This document shows positions 32,781 to 40,914 of a stretch of DNA of 42,065 nt, piece after piece. The DNA lies in the NCBI GenBank assembly GCA_009712185.1, contig WASQ01000053.1:35520-77584 (forward strand). The letters run 5' to 3'. How positions within the stretch are numbered: the first letter of the stretch is position 1; every line of letters begins with the position of its first letter. Source of the stretch: Telmatospirillum sp. GTDB lineage: Bacteria; Pseudomonadota; Alphaproteobacteria; Rhodospirillales; Magnetospirillaceae. A program made the translations under genes and the position numbers. Under the pieces are notes generated by a model. The model saw only the letters and a program-made list of their open reading frames with translations. It was not told the origin of the DNA and ran no database searches.

Positions 32781-33965
32781 TCACCTCAGCCCGGTGAGGT
32801 TTTCGAGCTTTGGTATGTGTTTGGTCTTGATGCCCAAGTAACCCGCAACCTCGCTCAGGCTCAGGCGGTCCTGATAGTAGTTGCCCAGAATCATGTGAAC
32901 CAAGGGTCGACCAAAGTTGCTCAGCGTCTCCTGAGGCATGTTTCGCCGAATTTCGCTATCCGCAGCCTTCTCTCGTTGACGTTGCTCACGGAGGGCGCGT
33001 TCGGCGGCATACTGACTGCGCTTTGCGCGGTAGAACGTCTCGGTGGTTCGGTCGAAGGTCAGCAGCCGACGAACGACAGCCTCCCGGCTGACGCCGAACA
33101 TACGAGCCAAGTCGGAAATCTCGGGGTCGCTCCAATTGGTCGAGCGTATGCCCTGGTTGATGATTCGGCTGTCGGTCAGCAACCACGACCGAGGCATGAG
33201 AGCGGCCGCCGCGACTTGATTGCAAAATACCTCGATAGCTTGGTCTTCGGGTGGGCGGATAGCGTCAGCCTCCAAATCCGAGACGCCACTGACCCGTAGC
33301 ATAAGGTGTGTAAACTCATGAAGTAGGCTGAAGGTCCTTCTCGTCGGCGGATCTTTTCGGTTGATGACGATGACCGGCAAGCGGCTTTCTGCGATGGCAA
33401 AGCCCGAGGCATCCTCAGACGAGACCTGTGTGGCCTGGAAAACCAACACAGCAGCCTCTTCAATGCGGCTGCGCCAAGCGTTAAACGCGGCGCGGCCGTC
33501 CGGATCACGCCAACTGGCCTGAACTTGCTCGGTGACGCCGAGCGCTGTTCGAATGCGGATGCCAATTTCTTCGGGATCGTCGCTGACGGTTGCGGCAATC
33601 CTGAAGGGCGCTACTTCCTCGCCAAGCTCGTCGAGCATTTCCAACGCCAGTTCTCTGCGCTGGCTGGCGCGCCGAATCTCTATTTGAATGCTGGCAGGAA
33701 GATACCGAAAGCCGGTGCCCGGTAATCGCCGCAGATCACGCAGAACCTGGAAACCTGCAGGAACTTCTTGAAGATAGAACACAGCGAGTGGGCGCTTGTA
33801 GAGTGTCGCTAACTTGCGCAACTGAGGAATCGATGGAGCATCGTCACCGGCCTCCCAGGCGGCAAGGCGAGCGTCATCGATACCGAGATGCATCGCGGCT
33901 TGTTCCCTACCAAATCCGGAGCTGGTTCTCGCCCACACCAGCACTTCCGGTTTGATCCGTGCCAT
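32781..33965 (-). CDS. XRE HTH plus ImmA/IrrE metallopeptidase-domain protein, probable antitoxin
   Basis: A 394-residue protein. Residues about 5-65 form an XRE helix-turn-helix (WARTSSGFGREQAAMHLGIDDARLAAWEAG). A central ImmA/IrrE domain has the zinc motif HEFTH at 216-220 (FSLLHEFTHLMLR). The first about 10 residues of the longer frame (from 33998) are not conserved-looking, so ATG 33965 was chosen, although its ribosome site is weak and TTG/GTG codons just upstream lie nearer a GGAG. It precedes the PIN toxin gene by 4 bp. Such proteins can act as antitoxin and as a protease that responds to stress. On a mobile element this pair would stabilise the element or abort phage infection. Confidence 0.8.
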   Translation of the reverse strand: MARIKPEVLVWARTSSGFGREQAAMHLGIDDARLAAWEAGDDAPSIPQLRKLATLYKRPLAVFYLQEVPAGFQVLRDLRRLPGTGFRYLPASIQIEIRRASQRRELALEMLDELGEEVAPFRIAATVSDDPEEIGIRIRTALGVTEQVQASWRDPDGRAAFNAWRSRIEEAAVLVFQATQVSSEDASGFAIAESRLPVIVINRKDPPTRRTFSLLHEFTHLMLRVSGVSDLEADAIRPPEDQAIEVFCNQVAAAALMPRSWLLTDSRIINQGIRSTNWSDPEISDLARMFGVSREAVVRRLLTFDRTTETFYRAKRSQYAAERALREQRQREKAADSEIRRNMPQETLSNFGRPLVHMILGNYYQDRLSLSEVAGYLGIKTKHIPKLENLTGLR

Positions 33966-34178
33966 GACACGTGCCGCCAACACCCGCTCCAGTGGCAAAA
34001 TGCCTTTTTGTTTTGTTGCGATTCTGCCGTAAAGCTGGAGGCAAGTCTACCCGACGCCTGAGGAATTCTTGCCAGAAAGCAGGTCCGGAATTGGAAGGGC
34101 AGATCGGCTATGGCGCTGACACATATAGGCATTGCCGAAGCAAATCAACCGCTGGGGCGCAGGCGAAGGTGTCCACCA

Positions 34179-35624
34179 TTATGGTCGGAGCGAGCGTTCG
34201 CTCTGCCGCTGCATATCGATGACGGCATTATCGGCGTCCGCCCATAACGACCGAAATCGTTCGCGCTGAGTTTCCGCAACGACGCGAGCTGACCGTTCGG
34301 CGGCGAGTGCTTCTTTGGCTCGTCGTACGCTTTCGGCGTGACGCTTGGCTGTGGCTTCCGCCTTCTCCAGGCGCCTCTCAGCCCACTTTCGGTCTTCCTC
34401 AGCGCGGGCGATGGTCCGGCGAAGTTCGGTCAGCACATTCTTGACCTCCTGCTGGGCCTCGCTCCGCAATCGTTCTTTGGCCTCGGTGACTTCTGCGGCG
34501 GCAGAAGTTCTCGCCGCCGCTACACGGGCATCGGCCGTCGCCATGAGCTTCCTCTCGACCGACCGGAACCCCGTCCAAAAAGTGCCGAGCCAGCCGCCGA
34601 CCCGGCGCATCGGCGCGGCTTTGGCCTCCGCCGCAGCGACGATGCGCGCTCCCTCGGCCCGCGCCCGCGCGAGGACAGCGCGCGCTTCTCGGCGAGCGTC
34701 GGCCTCAACCTGCCGCCGGGCGGCATCCGCAGCATCCGCCGCCCGTTTCGCCTCGGCGAGCCGGGCTTTGGCCTCGGCAATCGCCATGTGGGCCTTCTCT
34801 GCTGCGGCTTTGGCCTTCGCCTCCAGGTCGGACGCAGCCTGTGACCGGACGCCAAGGTCGGCTTTCGCCTCCTGAGCCGTGCGCTGGGCTTGGTCGGCTT
34901 GGCGCATCAGGACTGCGGTGGTCAGTACGGCAGCTTGCTCGGTCTGCCAGGCTGCACGCGTGAGGCGCCGCCGACCAGGGCCGAGGCGCGCCAAGCCGCA
35001 GGGTAGGCCGACCGTTTGCCAGTAGGAGTCCTGCCATCGCCGCATGGCAGCCTTGTACGCGATATCACCTTTGGCATTCGCCGCCTTGGCGTCGGGACAG
35101 ACCGCCTTCGCCGCCGCGACGGCTGCCGCCTTGGCCGACGAGCCGGGATGCAGGGTCTTCGCGCGCATTGACGGGTCAGTGGGCGAGAGAAAGGCGTGGA
35201 GATGCGGAAATCTTTCATCCTCATGGCGGACCACCGCAGCCAACTGTTCGCCGAATTGGTCGCGCAGCCAAGTGACCGTCCGCTGTTCCCATTCGGCCAG
35301 CGCCTCCGCCTGGACCCGGTCGGGGCGGACCTCGTCCCAGGGGACAGGGAAGGACGCGACCACAGCCGCCAAGGTGTGCTGGTCCGAACGGATACGCCTG
35401 GTCTTTCCCGCCGCTTTGGTCATAGCCTCCGCTGCGCGGGCATCGTGGGCGCGACGCAGTTCGGACACGGACATGCCGAAGACACTGATTGGCGGGACCG
35501 GCGCGGTGACATGCAGGCAAGCGTCCGGCCGCCGCGCGGCTTCGTCCAGCACGAACGCTGTGGACCGACCTGCCGAATCAGCTTTGCGGGCGAATGTTTC
35601 GATGTGGATGAATTGGTAGCCCAT
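34179..35624 (-). CDS. MobV-family relaxase (plasmid mobilization/recombination protein)
   Basis: A 481-residue Mob/Pre protein that nicks DNA at oriT and pilots the strand in conjugation. It begins MGYQFIHIETFARKA, typical of MobV. The metal-binding motif HEDERFPHLHAF has H134, D136, E137, H141 and H143. Residues about 230-470 are alanine-, arginine- and glutamate-rich coiled coil (AKADLGVRSQAASDLEAKA and similar). The start at 35624 was chosen over the longer frame from 35702 because the conserved N-terminus starts there. A 9-bp perfect inverted repeat lies 33-55 bp upstream, as expected for a MobV oriT. No coupling protein or mating-pair genes are present. Confidence 0.85.
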   Translation of the reverse strand: MGYQFIHIETFARKADSAGRSTAFVLDEAARRPDACLHVTAPVPPISVFGMSVSELRRAHDARAAEAMTKAAGKTRRIRSDQHTLAAVVASFPVPWDEVRPDRVQAEALAEWEQRTVTWLRDQFGEQLAAVVRHEDERFPHLHAFLSPTDPSMRAKTLHPGSSAKAAAVAAAKAVCPDAKAANAKGDIAYKAAMRRWQDSYWQTVGLPCGLARLGPGRRRLTRAAWQTEQAAVLTTAVLMRQADQAQRTAQEAKADLGVRSQAASDLEAKAKAAAEKAHMAIAEAKARLAEAKRAADAADAARRQVEADARREARAVLARARAEGARIVAAAEAKAAPMRRVGGWLGTFWTGFRSVERKLMATADARVAAARTSAAAEVTEAKERLRSEAQQEVKNVLTELRRTIARAEEDRKWAERRLEKAEATAKRHAESVRRAKEALAAERSARVVAETQRERFRSLWADADNAVIDMQRQSERSLRP

Positions 35625-35656
35625 GTCGTCCAGTATGACCGGGCGGCTCGCAAGGA

Positions 35657-35679
35657 AGACGTAGTGACCGACTACGTCT
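35657..35679. other. Candidate oriT hairpin upstream of the relaxase
   Basis: AGACGTAGT (35657-35665) and ACTACGTCT (35671-35679) are perfect inverted repeats with a GACCG spacer, just upstream of the relaxase start. A second structure, GTCAAGGG/CCCTTGAC (35826-35833 with 35880-35887) with an inner GGGAC/GTCCC, lies further upstream. The gap 35625-36028 otherwise has no gene. Relaxase origins of MobV plasmids are usually placed like this. Confidence 0.5.
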
Positions 35680-36028
35680 ATTGCGCTGCGCTCCATAGAC
35701 ATCGGCCATGCCGGGAGCGTCTCTAAGGGCTTCGCCCGGCCGACAGCACCCCATCCCTCGCCGGGAAAGCAGCACTACGGGAACGTGGTCCCGGAGGCGC
35801 GTATCAGCGTGTCAGGGTGTGCGACGTCAAGGGACGGCCCGCCCATCCTCGCAGGACTGCGGACGGGTCCCTGATGCCGCCCTTGACGAACGCGCCGCTT
35901 TGCCAACGCCCGCCTCCCGATGGTCGACTCCCGCCGGACCGCCCCACAGACACGACCGCATGCTGGGATGAGCCGACATCATCCCAGCACCGCCGCGCCC
36001 ACCAAGGAGGCTCCAGACGCATTCCCTT

Positions 36029-36217
36029 CTATTCGGGGAAGGCGTCGGTCAGGTCGGCGCGGACGGCGGCCGCCAGTTCGGCCAGGGTGCAGCCTTGAGC
36101 GTCAAGGCGTTCCAACTCTCCGGCCAGGTCGTCCCAAGGGGCGCCATCCGAAGGGCGGAGGGACCGGCCTTCGACCAAATCCGCCGCCAGCCGCTTGAGC
36201 ATCGCAGGGCTATCCAT
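36029..36217 (-). CDS. Small hypothetical protein
   Basis: A 62-residue acidic, alanine- and leucine-rich, mostly helical protein with no recognised domain. It begins MDSPAMLKRLAADL. The start at 36217 has GGCGGAA upstream and lies 8 bp after the preceding gene on the same strand, so the two are probably co-translated. Both lie upstream of the relaxase, so a mobilization accessory role is possible. No function is claimed. Confidence 0.45.
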   Translation of the reverse strand: MDSPAMLKRLAADLVEGRSLRPSDGAPWDDLAGELERLDAQGCTLAELAAAVRADLTDAFPE

Positions 36218-36225
36218 GGTTCCGC

Positions 36226-36606
36226 CTACAGTCGCAGGCCGGGAAGCGGAATCGGCATCATCGGCAGCAGGGCCATCGGCACCCACGCCGATCTTGGGCC
36301 GTCGCCGTAGACGGCGGCAATAAGCACCGCCAGCACCAGCAGCCGCAGGGCCGCGAATTCCGGAGAGGCGAGGATCTCGCGGACGACCTCCTCAGGGTCG
36401 AGCGTCCGGTCCTGCGGCTCCGCACGCATGCGGCGGATGAACGATGCCAACGCGGCCAGGTATTCCTCCAGCACTTGGTGTCGGTGGAAAAGCGCTGCCA
36501 ACGCCTGCCGCCGCTCCAGCGGCGTCACATTGGGATTGGCAAGGATGGCGCGCGCCTCTTCTTCCAGTCCGTCCATCTCCGCGTGTATCTCGCCAATGCT
36601 TGTCAC
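36226..36606 (-). CDS. Small membrane-anchored hypothetical protein
   Basis: A 126-residue protein. The GTG start at 36606 was chosen because GAGGGAGG lies 5 nt upstream; an ATG-led longer frame would be unsupported. The first two thirds are helical and charged (IGEIHAEMDGLEEEARAIL, LERRQALAALFHRHQVLEEYLAALASF). A hydrophobic segment LRLLVLAVLIAAVYG (about 95-109) could cross the membrane, followed by a short proline-rich tail. No family is recognised. It is divergent from the lipoprotein gene and upstream of the relaxase. Confidence 0.5.
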   Translation of the reverse strand: MTSIGEIHAEMDGLEEEARAILANPNVTPLERRQALAALFHRHQVLEEYLAALASFIRRMRAEPQDRTLDPEEVVREILASPEFAALRLLVLAVLIAAVYGDGPRSAWVPMALLPMMPIPLPGLRL

Positions 36607-36768
36607 GGTCCCCTCCCTCGGAAGCAGTCCCCAAGCGGAATGTCTCCGACTGTCCGGGGGATGATGGCAAGGCACCAGCATGGTTTGCATTCTTTGATGG
36701 ATGCCCTTTTCATGGTTGTGGTTTTGCGTGAATATCCACGGGGCGCATTCGAAGCAGGAACGTTACCG

Positions 36769-37704
36769 ATGAAGAGCATCCTTTCCTCGGCGATTATTTT
36801 GCTTGCCCTGGCAGGTTGTGTTGATGCCCCGATCGATGCCCCCAGTAGGCCAGATGACGTAGCGCCTCCCCCGCCACCGGAGAAGGGGCGGGGGGAATGG
36901 CTGATTGGGCGGATGAAGGCGTTAGCTGATGCGGGCGTTCTGCTCGAACCAGACAGAGTGGCAAGGATGCTCTCGCTGAACCTCAAAGAGAACCCGGCCG
37001 AAACGAAGACGAAATCCTCAGACTGCGCAAATCCCTACGACAGTTCATGGGAGATTTCCAATTATGCTCCGCAGGAACCCAATTGGTACGTTGGCACGCC
37101 GGAGGGGGTGCCGCACATGCTTAGGCCAGGGTTTGCAATCAATCCCCCGGCGGTGATGGGTGACCCGAAACTCAACTACACTCTAACCCGGATAAAGAGT
37201 TGCACCGGACGATCAGAGCCGAAGGAATACACCGAAGCAAGGTTAGACTTCTCTTATACATCGGGGTATGCGTGCATAACCCCGCCCATGCTGGGCAAGG
37301 TACTTCCAGAGGCAAAATACTCGCAGGCAACCGATGGGGTGATGCCATACTACTATACCGGAAAATTCGATGACGTATCTAAGGCGACTGTGGAATTTCA
37401 TTTCTTCGTTGGAACGCAGTGCTTGATTGGTGCCACGGTTCGGCAGAGCGAAAAATCCGGCAAACGATTTCTGCGCGCACAGTCGCGTTTCCAGAAGTGC
37501 AAACGGCAGGCAGACCATGAGTTCTGCGAAAGTCACGAGCCGTTCAGTTGGAGTGAAGGCGACAAAATCAACGCAATGAATGACTTTGCGGCCCAACGGT
37601 GCGGCACTGTAGATTCGTATTTTCAGAAGGAGCCGCTTTCAGGGGGCGACCCCGAGCCGTTGCCTCGCTGGAACTATCCCAAGACGCCGTGTGACGGAAG
37701 GTGA
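36769..37704 (+). CDS. Hypothetical lipoprotein in the mobile element
   Basis: A 311-residue putative lipoprotein. The signal peptide MKSILSSAIILLALAGC ends in the lipobox LALAGC, so Cys17 would be lipidated. A proline-rich linker (DDVAPPPPPEKGRG) is followed by a domain I do not recognise with several cysteines (SSDCANPY, KSCTGRS, GYACITPP, TQCLIGA, QKCKRQ, EFCESH). The start at 36769 has GCAGGAA upstream. Base composition is less GC-rich than the neighbours, suggesting foreign origin. It converges with the integrase gene, 3 bp apart. It could be an entry-exclusion or surface protein, but this is speculation. Confidence 0.65.
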   Translation: MKSILSSAIILLALAGCVDAPIDAPSRPDDVAPPPPPEKGRGEWLIGRMKALADAGVLLEPDRVARMLSLNLKENPAETKTKSSDCANPYDSSWEISNYAPQEPNWYVGTPEGVPHMLRPGFAINPPAVMGDPKLNYTLTRIKSCTGRSEPKEYTEARLDFSYTSGYACITPPMLGKVLPEAKYSQATDGVMPYYYTGKFDDVSKATVEFHFFVGTQCLIGATVRQSEKSGKRFLRAQSRFQKCKRQADHEFCESHEPFSWSEGDKINAMNDFAAQRCGTVDSYFQKEPLSGGDPEPLPRWNYPKTPCDGR

Positions 37705-37707
37705 GGT

Positions 37708-39171
37708 TCAGGCGGTCTGGACGTCCTCAAGGTCTTGTCCGGCGGCATCGAGCATCTTCCGCGCGTATGTAATCAATACTTCGTCCGCTGTCGCCAGCCT
37801 GACCCATTTCCCTTCGATAGTCTTGATCACGGCAGGCTTGCCGGGACGGAGCTTGACCGTACCCGGCGGGTCGCCTTTGGCGCCATCGGCGGTCGGAAGC
37901 TGGTCGCGGAACTGCTTGGTCCGCAGCGTCGCATAGTGCTCCAGCATGTCGCGGCCGAGGTGGCCGACGATGGCCATGATTTCCGTCTCGCGTAGGGTCG
38001 TCAGTTCAAACAGGCGGCTGACGGCTTCGTGGCGAAGGTCGTGCCAGCGCAGGTCATCGAGCCCGTTGCCGCCATTGGTGCGATAGGCTTCGACGGCGTC
38101 GCGGAATGCATGGATGATGCCTCGGCCTGTCTCCACTGGCACGGGTTTATCCCAAGTCGGTGAAGCCAGCGCTGCCGTCCTTTGGTTGTCCGTCCGGGCC
38201 TGCTCAATTCTGGCTAAGCACTTGGCGTTGTGGTTATCGGCCAGCGCCCGCAGGCGCATCAACGAGTCGATGGCGCTGTCGGAGAGGGGGACGTTGCGCT
38301 CTCTACCGTTCTTGGTCTGGGGCAGGTGGACGTAAGGGTGTTCATCGTCGAGATGAACCCGGTCCCAGGTCAGCTTCGCAAGTTCGCTTTGACGCGTCGC
38401 GGTCTCGATGGCGAGGTTCACCGCGTCCGGCAGCCATGTCCGCGAGGATGCGGTGATAGCTTCCGCGAGTGCTTCCGCCTCGCCTTTGTTCAGGCGGCGG
38501 TGGCGTCCCTTCCCATTCGGCGGGCGGACGCCCTTGGTTACCGGGTTGGGGAGGTGCTGCTCCGACAGCCCGTTGGCGAGGCGCCATTCCTGCACCAGCC
38601 TGGATAGCGCGTTGAGGCGGTGGATGATGGTCTGGGCGGTCACGGGCTTGTCGTCGCCCTCCAGTTCCTTGACCTCAGTCAACGCCTCCGCTGCATCCTC
38701 GACGTCGTCGCCGACATCCTCCATCAGTACCGTGCGCGCCCACACGGTGAGGTGGTTGTTCCTGACGTCGGCCAACATCCACGACCGGAACGGCGACGTG
38801 TCCCGCCACCAGCGCCACTTGCTATCGAGGTTCTTGTCGTTCGGGCGCTCCCATACGTGGGGAACCTTAGGGCGCGACTTTGGGAGCTGCGACGGCCTCT
38901 CCAGGTAGACGGTGATGGCCCATTCGGCCGCCGCCGCGACCGTCGTCTTCTCCGGCAAGGTTGGGTCGATGACGTGACGGCCGAGGAGCTTCTTCTCGGT
39001 GGCGGCTTTCCAGTCGCGAGCAGCCTTCAGCGTCTCGAACGTCAAGGAGAGGTTCTGTCCACGCTCACGGATTTGGACGCGGAACTGGTGTTCGCCCCGG
39101 TACTGGATGCCTTCTTCGATGACCTGGCCGACACGCCATTGGGCCTTCGGTCGCGTCTCCTTCACCGCCAT
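37708..39171 (-). CDS. Tyrosine recombinase/integrase of the tRNA-Gly element
   Basis: A 487-residue phage-type integrase. The catalytic residues are R260 (ETATRQSELAKL), H377 and R380 (WHDLRHEAVSRLFE), H404 (VGHLGRDML) and nucleophile Y413 (EHYATLR). The N-terminal about 65 residues form an arm-binding domain, and residues 75-210 a SAM-like core-binding domain. It is complete and sits 103 bp from the 48-bp att repeat in the 3' end of tRNA-Gly. It should integrate and excise the element by recombination within the repeat. The two GTGCCA-rich repeats near the ends are likely its arm sites. Confidence 0.92.
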   Translation of the reverse strand: MAVKETRPKAQWRVGQVIEEGIQYRGEHQFRVQIRERGQNLSLTFETLKAARDWKAATEKKLLGRHVIDPTLPEKTTVAAAAEWAITVYLERPSQLPKSRPKVPHVWERPNDKNLDSKWRWWRDTSPFRSWMLADVRNNHLTVWARTVLMEDVGDDVEDAAEALTEVKELEGDDKPVTAQTIIHRLNALSRLVQEWRLANGLSEQHLPNPVTKGVRPPNGKGRHRRLNKGEAEALAEAITASSRTWLPDAVNLAIETATRQSELAKLTWDRVHLDDEHPYVHLPQTKNGRERNVPLSDSAIDSLMRLRALADNHNAKCLARIEQARTDNQRTAALASPTWDKPVPVETGRGIIHAFRDAVEAYRTNGGNGLDDLRWHDLRHEAVSRLFELTTLRETEIMAIVGHLGRDMLEHYATLRTKQFRDQLPTADGAKGDPPGTVKLRPGKPAVIKTIEGKWVRLATADEVLITYARKMLDAAGQDLEDVQTA

Positions 39172-39208
39172 GACGACACCCTCCGGCCATACCCACGCGA
39201 AAGGGGCA

Positions 39209-39226
39209 TCGTGCCAAATTGTGCCA
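39209..39226. repeat. Right integrase arm-type site candidate
   Basis: This is the same 18 bp as at 28865-28882, here 48 bp inside the right att repeat and between it and the integrase start. It is the partner of the left arm site. Confidence 0.55.
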
Positions 39227-39273
39227 AAAAACCTAGAAAATTCTGGGGAGGCGGGCTGGAAGCCGCAGAAATC

Positions 39274-39321
39274 TTGGAGCGGGTGAAGGGAATCGAACCC
39301 TCGTCGTAAGCTTGGGAAGCT
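39274..39321. repeat. Right attachment repeat within the tRNA-Gly gene
   Basis: This 48-bp copy is identical to 28714-28761 and lies inside the intact tRNA-Gly gene, running from the TCCA end to the anticodon loop. The element has thus restored a full tRNA. Crossover probably occurs in or near the anticodon or T-arm part of this repeat. Confidence 0.9.
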
Positions 39322-39348
39322 TCTGCTCTACCATTGAGCTACACCCGC
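39275..39348 (-). tRNA. tRNA-Gly (anticodon CCC)
   Basis: The minus strand reads as a 74-nt tRNA with encoded CCA. The acceptor stem GCGGGTG pairs with CACCCGC, the D-arm has GCTC/GAGC, the anticodon loop is TTCCCAA, the T-arm is GAGGG/CCCTT with TTCGATT, and the discriminator is T. The 27-43 pair is a G-A mismatch. It is the attachment target of the element to its left. Confidence 0.93.
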
Positions 39349-39475
39349 GCCGGGGTTCATTTTTCTAATGGTTCCGGGGGCGGGGCGCAAGGGATTTTGT
39401 GGCCGGCCGGTGCGTCATCTGTTTCCGGATGGCCGGGCGGAGGGGCGGGCGGTTGGCGCCGGCCAAACGGGCGGG

Positions 39476-39505
39476 TTGACGGCGGGGGGCGAACGGCGCT
39501 ATTTG
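39476..39505 (+). promoter_or_regulatory. Candidate promoter of the riboswitch-metZ transcript
   Basis: TTGACG (39476-39481), an 18-bp spacer and TATTTG (39500-39505) lie directly before the SAM-II aptamer, so transcription would start at its 5' edge. The -35 box is strong and the -10 is weak. The region 39349-39475 shows nothing else. Confidence 0.45.
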
Positions 39506-39513
39506 ATTGTGCA

Positions 39514-39567
39514 TCGTGGTGATTTGGCGACCGGCTTGCGGCCACGTAAAACAAACGGCTAAAAGGG
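39514..39567 (+). ncRNA. SAM-II (metA) riboswitch aptamer
   Basis: The RNA matches the SAM-II consensus closely: TCGTGGTGATTTGG, CCGGCTTGCGGCCACG pairing back on the first stem (CGTGG/CCACG), then an A-rich linker AAAACAAACGG and CTAAAAGGG, which forms the pseudoknot. SAM-II aptamers are found mainly in alphaproteobacteria upstream of methionine biosynthesis genes, as here before metZ. Binding of S-adenosylmethionine should lower expression. Confidence 0.85.
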
Positions 39568-39588
39568 TCAAGAGCGCGTCACGTCGAG

Positions 39589-39619
39589 CCCTGGCCTTTT
39601 CCCCGGTCGGGGTTTTTTT
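39589..39619 (+). terminator. Terminator-like hairpin between SAM-II aptamer and metZ
   Basis: CCCTGGCC (39589-39596) pairs with GGTCGGGG (39605-39612), two G-T wobbles included, around an 8-nt loop and followed by seven T (39613-39619). This intrinsic terminator shape sits 21 bp downstream of the aptamer. It could act as the expression platform, giving transcriptional control. Confidence 0.65.
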
Positions 39620-39641
39620 GTTGCTGACGGAGACTGCATCC

Positions 39642-40835
39642 ATGACCTCAACCCCCACCTCCAAAGACAATTGGCGCCTTTCGACCCGGCTTGTCCGGGG
39701 CGGACTGGAACGGACCGGCTTTTCCGAAACCAGCGAGGCGTTGTTCCTGAATTCCGGCTATGTCTACGGCAGCGCAGAGGAGGCCGAGGAAAGTTTCGAC
39801 GGCACCCGCGAGCGCTATGTCTATTCGCGGTTCCGCAATCCCACCGTGTCGGTGTTCGAGGACCGGCTGGCGCGGATCGAGGGGGCCGAAGCCTGCCGCG
39901 CCACGGCCAGCGGCATGGCGGCCGTGTCCGCCGCGATCCTGTGTCAGGTGGAGGCCGGCGACCGGGTGGTCGCGTCGCGCGCCCTGTTCGGGTCCTGCCT
40001 GTGGATCGTGAGCGACCTGTTGAAGCGCTATGGCGTGTCCGTCACCCTGGTCGACGGCACCGACGCCGCCGCCTGGGAACAGGCCCTGTCCCGGCCGGTG
40101 CGGTGCGTGTTCATCGAGACGCCGTCCAATCCGACGCTGGAGATCATCGATATCGCGCGCGTGGCGGAATTGACCCATGCCGCCGGCGGTCTGCTGATCG
40201 TCGACAATGTGTTCGCCACCCCCCTGCTGCAAAAGCCGCTGGAACTGGGCGCCGACGTGGTGGTCTATTCCGCAACCAAATATATCGACGGCCAGGGGCG
40301 GTGCCTGGGGGGCGCCGTGCTGGGGACCCAGGCCTTCATCAATGATGTGTTCGGTCCCTTCCATCGTCATACCGGCCCCTGCCTGTCGCCCTTCAACGCC
40401 TGGGTCCTGCTGAAGGGACTGGAAACCCTGGAACTGCGGGTGACCCGCCATGTGGAGAATGCCGCCCGGATCGCGGCCTTCCTGGAAGGGCACCCGGCGA
40501 TCGACCGCGTCCTCTATCCGACCCTGCCCAGCCATCCGCAATATGATCTGGCCCGCCGCCAGATGGACGGCGGCGGCGCCGTCGTCGCCTTTTCTCCGAA
40601 AGGCGGCAAGGAGCGGGCCTATCGATGCCTTAACGCCTTACGGTTGATCGACATCTCCAACAATCTGGGCGACGCCAAGAGCCTGATCACCCATCCCTGG
40701 ACCACGACACATCAGAGCCGGACCCCGGAAGAGAAGCAGGCCATGGGCATTACCGAGGCCGGATTGCGGTTTTCCGTCGGTCTGGAGGACGTCCAGGACC
40801 TGATTGAGGACCTTGATGCCGCGCTATCGGCTTGA
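39642..40835 (+). CDS. metZ: O-succinylhomoserine sulfhydrylase
   Basis: A 397-residue PLP enzyme of the Cys/Met metabolism family. It makes homocysteine from O-succinylhomoserine and sulfide in the cytoplasm, an alternative to MetB/MetC. It has SRFRNPTVSVFEDRLARIEGAEACRATASGMAA, FIETPSNPTLEIIDI, IVDNVFATPLLQ, the PLP lysine K213 in SATKYIDGQG, and SLITHPWTTTHQS near the C-terminus, all as in alphaproteobacterial MetZ. The start at 39642 has GACGGAG upstream and begins the conserved protein; the longer frame from 39507 would run through the riboswitch. Expression is probably repressed by SAM through the SAM-II element. Confidence 0.93.
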   Translation: MTSTPTSKDNWRLSTRLVRGGLERTGFSETSEALFLNSGYVYGSAEEAEESFDGTRERYVYSRFRNPTVSVFEDRLARIEGAEACRATASGMAAVSAAILCQVEAGDRVVASRALFGSCLWIVSDLLKRYGVSVTLVDGTDAAAWEQALSRPVRCVFIETPSNPTLEIIDIARVAELTHAAGGLLIVDNVFATPLLQKPLELGADVVVYSATKYIDGQGRCLGGAVLGTQAFINDVFGPFHRHTGPCLSPFNAWVLLKGLETLELRVTRHVENAARIAAFLEGHPAIDRVLYPTLPSHPQYDLARRQMDGGGAVVAFSPKGGKERAYRCLNALRLIDISNNLGDAKSLITHPWTTTHQSRTPEEKQAMGITEAGLRFSVGLEDVQDLIEDLDAALSA

Positions 40836-40914
40836 TCCTTGGCGGCAAAGGGGATATTTCCGAATATAAGGGCGTATGTGGGTGTTGCGCCGGGGCGTCC
40901 AAGGGAGATTTCAC

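Larger units (their letters stand above)
28714..39321. mobile_element. Integrative mobilizable element in tRNA-Gly(CCC)
   Basis: A 10.6-kb element bounded by 48-bp direct repeats of the tRNA-Gly 3' half. The intact tRNA is at the right end and the tyrosine integrase gene is next to it, which is the classic layout. Inside are rep (broken), resolvase, toxin-antitoxin-like pair, MobV relaxase with oriT-like site, HTH/AT-hook protein, secreted protein, lipoprotein and small proteins. Parts of it (28760-29600, 32110-32900, 36700-37700) are visibly less GC-rich than the chromosome. No mating-pair or type IV secretion genes are present, so transfer would need a helper. Confidence 0.88.

Noticed and set aside
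39507-39641. N-terminal extension of metZ
   Set aside because: This stretch is the SAM-II riboswitch and terminator; conserved MetZ residues begin after 39642.
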